Below, one piece after another: positions 8,808 through 16,336 of a stretch of DNA of 64,000 bases. Where the stretch lies: assembly GCA_022652945.1 (NCBI GenBank), contig JALCRV010000005.1, forward strand, positions 19,512-83,511, given 5' to 3'. Source of the DNA: Bacilli bacterium. Its GTDB lineage: Bacteria; Bacillota_I; Bacilli_A; RFN20; CAG-288. Within the stretch, counting starts at the first letter, position 1; each line of letters begins with the position of its first letter. Under the pieces are notes generated by a model, which was not told the origin of the DNA, searched no databases, and saw nothing but the letters and a program-made list of their open reading frames with translations. A program made the position numbers and the translations under genes.

Positions 8808-8836
8808 ATTATAACCCTATTAAGTCTTTTGCCCAA
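8808..8836 (-). promoter_or_regulatory. Promoter of the sigma-factor gene, implying a leaderless mRNA
   Basis: TTGGGC (8836-8831), 17-base spacer, TATAAT (8813-8808). Transcription would begin about 7 bases later, at or beside the A of the ATG at 8801. Confidence 0.65.
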
Positions 8837-8896
8837 AGAAAGAAAGATTAATCTCCCGCGCTCATCTAATAAGTGCAACTAATCGGATTTTTCGTC

Positions 8897-8928
8897 AAAA
8901 AAAGAGGGTCGGCTTTCCGATCCTCTCA
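8897..8928 (-). terminator. Terminator of the initiator tRNA
   Basis: On the minus strand GAGGATCGG pairs with CCGACCCTC (one mismatch, loop AAAG), followed by seven T. It begins 9 bases after the tRNA CCA end. Confidence 0.85.
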
Positions 8929-8936
8929 TTAATTTC

Positions 8937-9011
<75 letters not shown>

Positions 9012-9040
9012 ATATATAGGACTAATTGGGTCCGTGGTTA

Positions 9041-9069
9041 AATATAGCATAGAGAGTATATAAAAGCAA
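9041..9069 (-). promoter_or_regulatory. Promoter of the initiator tRNA
   Basis: Minus strand TTGCTT (9069-9064), 17-base spacer, TATATT (9046-9041), about 30 bases upstream of the tRNA 5' end. Confidence 0.55.
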
Positions 9070-9164
9070 ATGAAAAAAGCAACGATTTGGAAAAACTAGA
9101 TAATTTACTGGAAAAAGTGTGACATAAGGCTTAAATCATATATTCCAAATATAGCCAAATATGC

Positions 9165-9170
9165 TAAAAT
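9165..9170 (+). promoter_or_regulatory. -10 box of the TPR-GGDEF gene, very close to its start codon
   Basis: TAAAAT ends 12 bases before the ATG at 9183 and there is no ribosome binding site, so the leader would be about 6 bases. The -35 region is weak. Confidence 0.4.
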
Positions 9171-9182
9171 CAGGGCATATTT

Positions 9183-10718
9183 ATGACATACCAGCAATTC
9201 AGAGCTGAATATAATAAGCTTTATGCTAATAATCCGGAAAAGGCATTTTCTTATGCTAGAAAACTTCTGAAAGAAAATAAGAATGCGGATTATAAGATCA
9301 TCCATTCCTGCCTTTATTTAATAGCCTTCGGGGATTATCAGAAAGCCAAGTATTCTCAAGCGAGAAGAAAGCTGAAAAAGGTTATCGCCGAATACGGAAA
9401 ATTCCGCTATTTCCCTACTTATACCAAGGCATTTAACCTGCTAGGTGTCATAGAAGGATACGCCGGAAATAATTATCTGGCGATTTTTTATCTCGAAGAA
9501 GCCACAAAAATGGCCATCAAGCATAAAATGCTTTCCTTCCTGCCAAGTATCTATTCGAATATCTCGATGATTTACTCTGATCTCGAAGATAACGACAAAG
9601 CGGGAATCTATCTAGAAAAAGCAATAAAGATGACAGATAAAAACGATCCTAACATCGGGGCGCTTTATCTGAATTACTCGATGATACTCTTACAAACGAA
9701 GGATTATTTAAAATCGCGCGAGATGCTTAACATCTGTTTAGGCCAGTATCATTTCGGCGCTCAGAAAGAATACGCTCTTTATATTAAAGCCCATATGTTG
9801 GAACTAGCCTACGCTTTAGGTGAACTCTCCAAGGCTGAAGAAATTATCGATGAGTTACCCAATCTTCCGCTGGTAACTGATACATTAATTCCTTATGAGA
9901 CCATCGCCAGGGTTCTTCTTAAAATGGGCAAATACGATAAGATGAACCAAATATTAAGTAAAATCAAAGTCTATCAGGAAACCAACCCGCAAAAGGAAAT
10001 CTTCGCCTTTACTTACTCCATCATGGCGGAATATTACCGAAAGATCGGAGACTATCAGAACGCTTTTAACTATCTCTCATCCGAAAAAGATCTGATTCAA
10101 GGAAAACTTAAAGTCATAAGCAAGGATATGCAGCAATCGGTCAGCCGTCAGATTGCGGTCGCTCGGCTTCTAAAAGAAAATCACGAAACTAAAATCCTGA
10201 ATGAAAAGCTTAAAATTCAGTCCGAAACCGATAGTCTGACCGGCTTATATAATCGCCATGCGTTCAACCAGAATCTCATTCTCCACGCTTCCAAGGTGAA
10301 AAATTATTCTTCCTTCGGCTGCGCGATCATCGATTTAGATGATTTTAAAGCCGTTAACGATACCTACGGACATCTCGCCGGTGATCAGGTCTTGAAGACG
10401 ATGGGGGATATTTTAAATCGTCATTATTCCTCCCAAGCTCATTTCTTCCGTTATGGGGGTGATGAGTTTGTCGCCCTTTTCGCCTCGCTAAGCAAAGAAG
10501 AGATTGAAAGCGAGATAAAAGGCATCCAAAAAGAACTTAACGAGACACTCTTCACTTCTCAAATAAATAAAGAAATCACTTTCCATGTCACCCTCTCCGC
10601 TGGTATTTTCTCCTCATCGACTCCTTTGAAAGAAATCATCGAATATCTTAACAGGGCTGACCATGCCCTTTACGTTTCAAAAGCCAACAAAGGAAAGAAC
10701 AGCATTACTTCCCTTTAG
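9183..10718 (+). CDS. Diguanylate cyclase with N-terminal TPR repeats
   Basis: A 511-residue soluble protein. Residues about 1-300 are helical TPR-like repeats (for example YLEEATKMAIKHKML, AGIYLEKAIKMTDKNDPN, YYRKIGDYQNAFNYL), then a coiled linker, then a GGDEF domain from about residue 345 with DSLTGLYNRHAF, IDLDDFKAVNDTYGHLAGD and the intact active site RYGGDEFV near residue 429. It should make cyclic di-GMP from two GTP. The inhibitory RxxD site normally five residues before GGDEF is missing (the region reads AHFFRYGGDEF). The TPR part is probably the input module, binding a peptide or protein. No phosphodiesterase partner is present in the window. The gene diverges from the initiator tRNA. 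Confidence 0.92.
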   Translation: MTYQQFRAEYNKLYANNPEKAFSYARKLLKENKNADYKIIHSCLYLIAFGDYQKAKYSQARRKLKKVIAEYGKFRYFPTYTKAFNLLGVIEGYAGNNYLAIFYLEEATKMAIKHKMLSFLPSIYSNISMIYSDLEDNDKAGIYLEKAIKMTDKNDPNIGALYLNYSMILLQTKDYLKSREMLNICLGQYHFGAQKEYALYIKAHMLELAYALGELSKAEEIIDELPNLPLVTDTLIPYETIARVLLKMGKYDKMNQILSKIKVYQETNPQKEIFAFTYSIMAEYYRKIGDYQNAFNYLSSEKDLIQGKLKVISKDMQQSVSRQIAVARLLKENHETKILNEKLKIQSETDSLTGLYNRHAFNQNLILHASKVKNYSSFGCAIIDLDDFKAVNDTYGHLAGDQVLKTMGDILNRHYSSQAHFFRYGGDEFVALFASLSKEEIESEIKGIQKELNETLFTSQINKEITFHVTLSAGIFSSSTPLKEIIEYLNRADHALYVSKANKGKNSITSL

Positions 10719-10726
10719 ACGTCATT

Positions 10727-10746
10727 GCATAATAGATGCTTTTTTT
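10727..10746 (+). terminator. Weak terminator after the GGDEF gene
   Basis: A short stem GCAT/ATGC with loop AATAG is followed by seven T directly after the stop codon of the diguanylate cyclase. Confidence 0.4.
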
Positions 10747-10776
10747 ATAAAAATATCCCAAACAGGGCCTAACAAC

Positions 10777-10806
10777 TTGACTTTTATGGCCTTAAACGCT
10801 TAGGAT
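10777..10806 (+). promoter_or_regulatory. Promoter of the guanylate kinase gene
   Basis: TTGACT (10777-10782), 18-base spacer, TAGGAT (10801-10806), 34 bases before the ATG. The spacer holds TTAAACGCTTAG, half of a cre-like sequence. Confidence 0.5.
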
Positions 10807-10839
10807 TAAAGCAATCTTCTTATAAGGGGGACTTAAGGA

Positions 10840-11391
10840 ATGATCTTGCTAACAGGGGCCTCAGCGAGCGGAAAGACCGAGACAGCCAAGATGCTAAAAG
10901 TCCTTTTTGGAATCAACAAGGTTGTAACCCATACTACCCGTCCGATGAGACCTGGCGAGAAAGACGGAGTCGATTATCATTTTGTCACTAAGCAGGAATT
11001 TCTCGAACTGAAGAAGATGAATTTCTTTGTCGAGACCACCGAATACAACAATAATTATTACGGGACTTCTAAACCGGAAATCGCCGACGATAAAGTCGTC
11101 ATCGTCGAAACATCCGGAGCTAGAGTCTTCCTCGGATTGAATAATCCGCGGATCGTCGCCTTCCGCCTTCTCGCTTCGAAAGAGATGCGCGCTGAGAGAA
11201 TGGCTCAACGAGGAGACTCCAAAGAAGCTATCGATCAGCGTCTGACTAACGATGTCACCCGCTTCGCCGATGAGAATTTCCACGATGAAAGAATCATCGA
11301 AATCAACACGGAGAAAATGTCGATCGAAGAAGTCGCTAAAACCGTTTACGAAGATTATCAAAAGCAACTGAAGGTCCTCGCCTCTAAGTAA
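10840..11391 (+). CDS. gmk: Guanylate kinase (or close guanylate kinase-like NMP kinase)
   Basis: A 183-residue cytosolic kinase converting GMP and ATP to GDP and ADP. The P-loop is GASASGKT (residues 6-13), the GMP-binding region has THTTRPMRPGEKDGVDYHF near residues 32-50, and the conserved YYGTSKPEI follows near residue 71. The lid region holds RLLASKEMRAERMAQRGD. The P-loop is slightly off the usual GPSGVGKGT pattern, and length is a little short, so a paralogous guanylate-kinase-like role is possible. It is monocistronic with a strong terminator. Confidence 0.85.
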   Translation: MILLTGASASGKTETAKMLKVLFGINKVVTHTTRPMRPGEKDGVDYHFVTKQEFLELKKMNFFVETTEYNNNYYGTSKPEIADDKVVIVETSGARVFLGLNNPRIVAFRLLASKEMRAERMAQRGDSKEAIDQRLTNDVTRFADENFHDERIIEINTEKMSIEEVAKTVYEDYQKQLKVLASK

Positions 11392-11400
11392 GTCATCTAA

Positions 11401-11431
11401 TCCCTTCCCGCTTCTAAGGAAGGGATTTTTT
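11401..11431 (+). terminator. Terminator of the guanylate kinase gene
   Basis: 8-bp perfect stem TCCCTTCC/GGAAGGGA with a 9-base loop, followed by a run of six T. Confidence 0.9.
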
Positions 11432-11438
11432 AATATAT

Positions 11439-11469
11439 AAAAAGCGGGAAAGGATTCCTCTTTTCCCGC
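11439..11469 (-). terminator. Terminator of the glycogen operon
   Basis: 8-bp stem GCGGGAAA/TTTCCCGC, 10-base loop, then TTTTT on the minus strand, 12 bases after the glgA stop. Confidence 0.9.
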
Positions 11470-11480
11470 ATAGAAGACAA

Positions 11481-12902
11481 TTAGCGTTTTAACAGCTTAG
11501 CGTACAAGTCCAGATATCCATCGACCTGCTTATCCCAGGAGAAGTCTTCAGCCATCGCTGTCTTAATCAACGGATTGAGTTTCTTTTTCTTAAACATCTC
11601 AGAAACGTAGCTGATTGAATAATCGAAGCAGTTTTCATCCCAGTTAGCAAAGGCGAAGCCATCGGCACCATCGTGGGAATCGTAATAGGAGTGGACCGTA
11701 TCGTTAAGCCCGCCGACTTTGGAGACGATCGGCAGCGTGCCGTAATGCATAGCGATGATCTGCCCTAGTCCGCACGGTTCAAACTTCGAAGGCATCAAGA
11801 AGAAATCGGAGCCGGCATAGATCAAGTGAGCTAAGTTATCATTGTAGCCCAAGAATAAGCCGATATTCTGCGGATAACGGGAAGCCATATACTTCAGCTT
11901 CTGTTCGATATCCCATTCACCTTGCCCGAGGACTACCAACTTGGCATCTTCTTTAATAATATCCGGGATGATTCTTAAGACCCGATCGATTCCCTTCTGG
12001 GAAGTGAGACGGGAGACAAGACCGAAGACGGGGACATCAGCTTCCGGCTCTTTAAAGTTAAAAGCCGCCAAGAGAGCTTCTTTATTGACTTTCTTCCCGA
12101 CTTTATAGTCAGAAAGAGAATAATTCTTCGCAATATGAGTATCTTTGGAAGGATCGAATTCTTCATAATCGAGACCGTTCACGATCCCGAACATATCCGA
12201 CTGACGGAACTTGATGATATTCCCGATTCCATTGAAACCGGTCTTATCGTTCAAAAGCTCCTGCGCGTGAGTTAACGAGACAGTCGTCACCGCATCGACG
12301 GTGGTGATTCCGCCTTTCAACATCGAGACCATATTGTTAAATCTGAGCAAGCCATCGGAATAATAAACGACCGGGAGATTCAATAAATCACCCAGGGAAG
12401 CCGGATTTAGATAGCCCTGGAAAGCCGGGTTATGAATCGTCAAAACGGAGCGGAAGCGCATACCGGCATGGGCGCAGAGAAGCGGAATCAAAGCGGCCTG
12501 CCAATCGTGGACGTGGATAATATCCGGATGGAGATTCAGATGGATGATTGCTTTAGCAACCGCCAACTGGAAGAAAGCGAAGCGCTCGCCATCATCCTCA
12601 AAGCCATAAATCCCATCGCGCCCGAAATACTGATCGCATTCCACAAAGTAGAAATCGACGCCTTCCTTCTGGTCGAAAATGATATTGCAATGAGTCATTC
12701 TCCACCCTTGGGCGACATCGAATGAATCGATTAACTTATAGATATCGCGGACTTTTTCCTTGCCTTTACGATAGAAAGGCAGAAAGACGGAGACTTTCTC
12801 TCCTCTTCTGACTAAGGCCTTAGAAAGCCCCCAAATCACATCGGCTAAGCCACCCGTCTTAACAAAAGGCGACGACTCGCCGGCTGCAAAGATGATATTC
12901 AC
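11481..12902 (-). CDS. glgA: Glycogen synthase (ADP-glucose, GT5)
   Basis: Transfers glucose from ADP-glucose to the growing alpha-1,4-glucan; 473 residues, normal length. The N-terminal ADP-glucose motif KTGGLADVIWGL starts at residue 15, the acceptor region has VHDWQAALIPL near 130, and the C-terminal domain has GLVSRLTSQKGI and FEPCGLGQIIAM with the catalytic glutamate. The start codon is GTG at 12902 with GAGGAG a little upstream inside the end of glgD; only one base separates the two genes. It is the last gene of the operon. Confidence 0.97.
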   Translation of the reverse strand: MNIIFAAGESSPFVKTGGLADVIWGLSKALVRRGEKVSVFLPFYRKGKEKVRDIYKLIDSFDVAQGWRMTHCNIIFDQKEGVDFYFVECDQYFGRDGIYGFEDDGERFAFFQLAVAKAIIHLNLHPDIIHVHDWQAALIPLLCAHAGMRFRSVLTIHNPAFQGYLNPASLGDLLNLPVVYYSDGLLRFNNMVSMLKGGITTVDAVTTVSLTHAQELLNDKTGFNGIGNIIKFRQSDMFGIVNGLDYEEFDPSKDTHIAKNYSLSDYKVGKKVNKEALLAAFNFKEPEADVPVFGLVSRLTSQKGIDRVLRIIPDIIKEDAKLVVLGQGEWDIEQKLKYMASRYPQNIGLFLGYNDNLAHLIYAGSDFFLMPSKFEPCGLGQIIAMHYGTLPIVSKVGGLNDTVHSYYDSHDGADGFAFANWDENCFDYSISYVSEMFKKKKLNPLIKTAMAEDFSWDKQVDGYLDLYAKLLKR

Positions 12903-12903
12903 T

Positions 12904-14016
12904 TTAGACGATATCTCCTCTCTTGATGAATTCAGGATCTTTCTTGGTCCCTTTCAGTTCCTTAGCGTGCAAGAGTCTCGCTTCCTTATCGCAGACCACG
13001 TTCTCCAAGATCGTATTCTCGGAGACATAGGAACCGGAAAGGATAACTGAGTCTTTAACGTAAGCACCTTCTTTGATGATGACATCACGAGCGATAACGG
13101 AATTCTCCACACGGCCGTTGATTTGGCAACCGTTCGAGATAAATGAACCGCTGACCTGGCTCTCCGGGCCATATTCAGCCGGCGGAGTATCATAAGTCTT
13201 GGTGAAGATATCCCAGGACGGCACGAAGAGATCTTTGAACTTCTCTTCATTTAACAGCTCGAGAGAATAAGCGAGATAATGCTCCAACGAATCGAAGCAG
13301 CGGAGGTAGCCTTGATGATAATAAGTGTAGATCGGCATATCGTGGGCGAGCATCTTTAAAGTATCGCGCAAGGAATAGAACGAAGAAGTCTTCTTCCCGA
13401 CTTGGAGAATCCCTTTCAGGACTTCCTTATCGATGATATAAGTCTGCAAAGAGACGATCGCTTCATCTTCCGTCCCTTGATTCTTATTAAGATCTCTTAA
13501 ATACCCTCTTTCATCGATCGTCGCGATATCCTCACCGATGAAAGTGCTCTTCGCATCGGAAATCTTCTGGACCACGACGGAAATACGATGGTTATTCTTC
13601 ACGTGATCAGCAATCAAAGGAGCGAAATCCATCCTATATATAATATGGGCCGGCGCGATAACGACAACATCCCCGATCGTGCCTTTCAGATACCAGTTAT
13701 TCTCCAGTAAGTTATTTAAATCGTGGTTATAACCGGAAGAGACGGAATAAGGTTCATCGTAAAGAATCGACAGACCACCGAGTTTCGTATTATCCGACCA
13801 GATATGGCCATATCCGATATGCTGGACGATGGAGCGGAGATGCTCTTTAACCAACAACGCATGCTCATCGATCCCTGAATTGGAGAAATTCGAAAGCATA
13901 AAATCCATGAAAGCATAACGACCTAAGAACGAAGTCGAAGCGACCGAACGAGTAAGAGTCAACGGTCCGCAGGAAGAGGAATTATGAAGATTAAGGATTC
14001 CGATTGTCTTTGTCAT
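12904..14016 (-). CDS. glgD: Glucose-1-phosphate adenylyltransferase, GlgD (regulatory) subunit
   Basis: Partner of GlgC in the ADP-glucose pyrophosphorylase of Firmicutes, 370 residues. The nucleotidyltransferase domain lacks the GGxGTRLxxLT pyrophosphate-binding loop (here NSSSCGPLTLTRSVAST), as usual for GlgD, which modulates GlgC rather than catalysing. The C-terminal left-handed beta helix is visible as repeats such as VENSVIARDVIIKEGAYVKD. It lies 20 bases after glgC and 1 base before glgA, so the three are co-transcribed. Confidence 0.95.
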   Translation of the reverse strand: MTKTIGILNLHNSSSCGPLTLTRSVASTSFLGRYAFMDFMLSNFSNSGIDEHALLVKEHLRSIVQHIGYGHIWSDNTKLGGLSILYDEPYSVSSGYNHDLNNLLENNWYLKGTIGDVVVIAPAHIIYRMDFAPLIADHVKNNHRISVVVQKISDAKSTFIGEDIATIDERGYLRDLNKNQGTEDEAIVSLQTYIIDKEVLKGILQVGKKTSSFYSLRDTLKMLAHDMPIYTYYHQGYLRCFDSLEHYLAYSLELLNEEKFKDLFVPSWDIFTKTYDTPPAEYGPESQVSGSFISNGCQINGRVENSVIARDVIIKEGAYVKDSVILSGSYVSENTILENVVCDKEARLLHAKELKGTKKDPEFIKRGDIV

Positions 14017-14036
14017 ATGTGATATTTCCCCTTTCC

Positions 14037-15155
14037 TTAGGCTTCCAGATAAACGCTGCCCGGCGCATCATCTTTGCCTGGAGCTTTATCCTCATCGATG
14101 ACTAAGCCTGTCCCGATAATGGAACGCGTGACATGGACGCCTTTTTTAATGATCGTATCCGGCATGACGACCGAATCAGTAACGACCGCTCCTTCTTCAA
14201 TGGTCACCTCGTTAAAGATGACAGAATGGGAGACCTGGCCGTAGATCTTCGAGCCTTGATTAACGATGGAATTCGTAACCTTCGCTTTCGGTCCGATAAA
14301 CTGCGGGACCGAACGGGTATCTTCCGAGAAGATACGGAACTTTGAATCATAGATATTCAAGGTGGACTTACCATCTAAAAGATCCATGTTAGCTTCCCAG
14401 AGCGATTCGACAGTTCCGACATCTTTCCAATAACCATCGAAAGGATAGGCGAACAGTCTCTTGCCTTCCCCGAGCATGGTCGGGATGATATTCTTTCCGA
14501 AGTCGTTCTCGGAATTCGGATCTTTAGAGTCTTTGATCAATTCCGCCTTCATGACCTTGTAGTTAAAAATGTAGATACCCATGGAAGCTAAGGTGGACTC
14601 CGGATGCTTAGGCTTTTCAGCGAAAGACTGAATCCTGAAGGTCTCATCAGCTTTCATGATGCCGAATCTCTTCGCTTCCTCTAAGGAGACATTGAGGCAA
14701 GCGATGGTAAGATCGGCGTTATTCTGGACGTGGAAATCCAGCATCTTCGCATAATCCATCTTGTAGATGTGATCGCCGGAAAGGATGATCACGTAATCCG
14801 GATCCTGCTGATCGAGGAAATCGAGATTCTGGAAAATCGCATCCGCGGTTCCTTTAAACCAGGAAGCTCCTTCTTCGGTCTGATGAGGAGCTAAGGTGAC
14901 GGTCAAGGATTTGTTGCCGTCGATGCCCCAGTTAGAACCGTTCGAGATATAAGTATTGAGGGCGGTCGACTCATACTGAGTCAGAACCCCGACTGTATCG
15001 ATTCCCGAATTTGCACAGTTGGACAGCGGGAAATCGATGATGCGGTACTTACCGCCGAAAAAGACAGCAGGTTTTGCCAGTTTTCTGGTCAGCGATCTTA
15101 ACCTCGTCCCCTTGCCACCGGCGAGGAGCATAGCGACCATCTTGCCATTTGCCAT
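14037..15155 (-). CDS. glgC: Glucose-1-phosphate adenylyltransferase, GlgC (catalytic) subunit
   Basis: Makes ADP-glucose from glucose-1-phosphate and ATP, the committed step of glycogen synthesis; 372 residues. The catalytic loop LLAGGKGTRLRSLTRKLAKP begins near residue 10, GDHIYKMDY holds the metal-binding aspartate, and FAEKPKHPE carries the glucose-1-phosphate lysine. The C-terminal beta helix shows hexapeptide-like repeats (for example VTDSVVMPDTIIKKGVHV). It follows the leading membrane-protein gene by 52 bases, with ribosome site AAAGAAGG. Confidence 0.97.
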   Translation of the reverse strand: MANGKMVAMLLAGGKGTRLRSLTRKLAKPAVFFGGKYRIIDFPLSNCANSGIDTVGVLTQYESTALNTYISNGSNWGIDGNKSLTVTLAPHQTEEGASWFKGTADAIFQNLDFLDQQDPDYVIILSGDHIYKMDYAKMLDFHVQNNADLTIACLNVSLEEAKRFGIMKADETFRIQSFAEKPKHPESTLASMGIYIFNYKVMKAELIKDSKDPNSENDFGKNIIPTMLGEGKRLFAYPFDGYWKDVGTVESLWEANMDLLDGKSTLNIYDSKFRIFSEDTRSVPQFIGPKAKVTNSIVNQGSKIYGQVSHSVIFNEVTIEEGAVVTDSVVMPDTIIKKGVHVTRSIIGTGLVIDEDKAPGKDDAPGSVYLEA

Positions 15156-15207
15156 GTTTTTACCTTCTTTCTTTATTTTTATTCGCTCATAGCGAATTTA
15201 AACCGAA

Positions 15208-16233
15208 TTAGTAGGAAAGAATCCCGTTGCCTTTTTCTTCCGGAGCGAAACTGATTTCCCCGGAGAACGCATTAGCCAGAGCGGTGATTGACTGATGGAT
15301 AGCGACTAAGGCCTCGGCTTCCTGCTCGAGAATCTGCGAAGGCAGATCAGCTGAGAGAGGTTTAGTCAAGGAAAGCTTGAAGCCATCAAGGAAGATTGTC
15401 ATCTTATCACCGATAACAGTGAGAATCAGATCGCAGCGGACAAACTTATAAAAAGACGAGAGCGCCTGAGCCGTTTTCTTATCGATGACCAGGTAGATAT
15501 CCTGACCCAAAGTCGTAAAGCAGACGAAGGGGGCAAGCCCCGGCAGATCGCCGAAACCATATTTCCTGATCGTCAAGCCTTCATATTGTTTAATCGTCGG
15601 CTCACCGAAGGTCCTCAGTTGGATGAAGGCGTGGGAGCGGGCTTTGGATAGATCGGTTAGGACCATCAGCCCTTCTCTATTGACGCCCTCTCTTTGATAG
15701 GAATAATCCTTCCCTTCCCAGGAGAGCAAAGGGGTGGAGAATTGATAAAAAGCCTTAGGAGCAGCGGAGGAGATATTCAGCAAATCAATACCTTCCTCCG
15801 GATTATTGACCGAGGAGGAATAATCGATGACAAGCCCGTTGATCTTCGCTTCCTCGACCAGCATTTTCATAAACTGCTGACGGAAGCTCTTATCTAGTTT
15901 ATGGATGTTGATCAGTCCGAAAATCAACCCAGCCGCGGCCGAAAGGACGACCACGCCGATAATAATAATTAAACGGAGGACATTAGCCTGAAGAGAAAAG
16001 TCGAATAACCTGCCAGTCAAGGAAGGATAAGGCCAATTAGCCAAAGCGGTCCAAGTACCAAAGGGAGCCTTCAAACCATAGTAGCCTTTGCCGAAAGCGG
16101 CCAAGAGAACATAAATGAACCAGATGGCCAAAACGAGAAAGGACACAAGAAAGGACTCAGAGAGATTTTTTCTCTTCAGCTTGCGCTGCAACTTAGCGAG
16201 CTCGTCGGATTGGCTGATGACGCTCTTAGCCAT
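15208..16233 (-). CDS. Two-helix membrane protein, first gene of the glycogen operon (DUF3137-like?)
   Basis: A 341-residue protein with a basic, coiled N-terminus (about 1-28), two membrane helices (about 29-50 and 85-107) and a large C-terminal soluble domain of about 225 residues, probably cytosolic. I do not recognise it firmly; the two-helix plus soluble-domain layout recalls DUF3137 proteins. The start has AAAGG upstream. It is the promoter-proximal gene of the glg operon, separated from glgC by 52 bases, and thus expressed with glycogen synthesis under the cre site. Whether it has a role in glycogen metabolism or merely shares the promoter cannot be told. Confidence 0.65.
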   Translation of the reverse strand: MAKSVISQSDELAKLQRKLKRKNLSESFLVSFLVLAIWFIYVLLAAFGKGYYGLKAPFGTWTALANWPYPSLTGRLFDFSLQANVLRLIIIIGVVVLSAAAGLIFGLINIHKLDKSFRQQFMKMLVEEAKINGLVIDYSSSVNNPEEGIDLLNISSAAPKAFYQFSTPLLSWEGKDYSYQREGVNREGLMVLTDLSKARSHAFIQLRTFGEPTIKQYEGLTIRKYGFGDLPGLAPFVCFTTLGQDIYLVIDKKTAQALSSFYKFVRCDLILTVIGDKMTIFLDGFKLSLTKPLSADLPSQILEQEAEALVAIHQSITALANAFSGEISFAPEEKGNGILSY

Positions 16234-16257
16234 GTTTTTTGCCTTTCTAATAAATAT

Positions 16258-16292
16258 ATTATACTTAAATATGTATTAAGTAAACGCTTACA
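16258..16292 (-). promoter_or_regulatory. Promoter of the glycogen operon with a strong cre (CcpA site)
   Basis: On the minus strand 16292-16279 reads TGTAAGCGTTTACT, only one base from the palindromic cre consensus TGTAAGCGTTTACA. A TATAAT -10 lies at 16263-16258, so the -35 position (about 16286-16281) falls inside the cre. A regulator bound there should repress the operon. Confidence 0.8.
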
Positions 16293-16307
16293 AGGCCCTT
16301 TTTCAGG

Positions 16308-16336
16308 AAAAAAAGGAAGATGTCACTCTTCCTTTT
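16308..16336 (-). terminator. Terminator of the jet operon, overlapping the jetC stop codon
   Basis: 10-bp stem AAAAGGAAGA/TCTTCCTTTT with loop GTGACA, followed by T on the minus strand. The stop codon TGA of jetC is in the loop. Confidence 0.85.
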
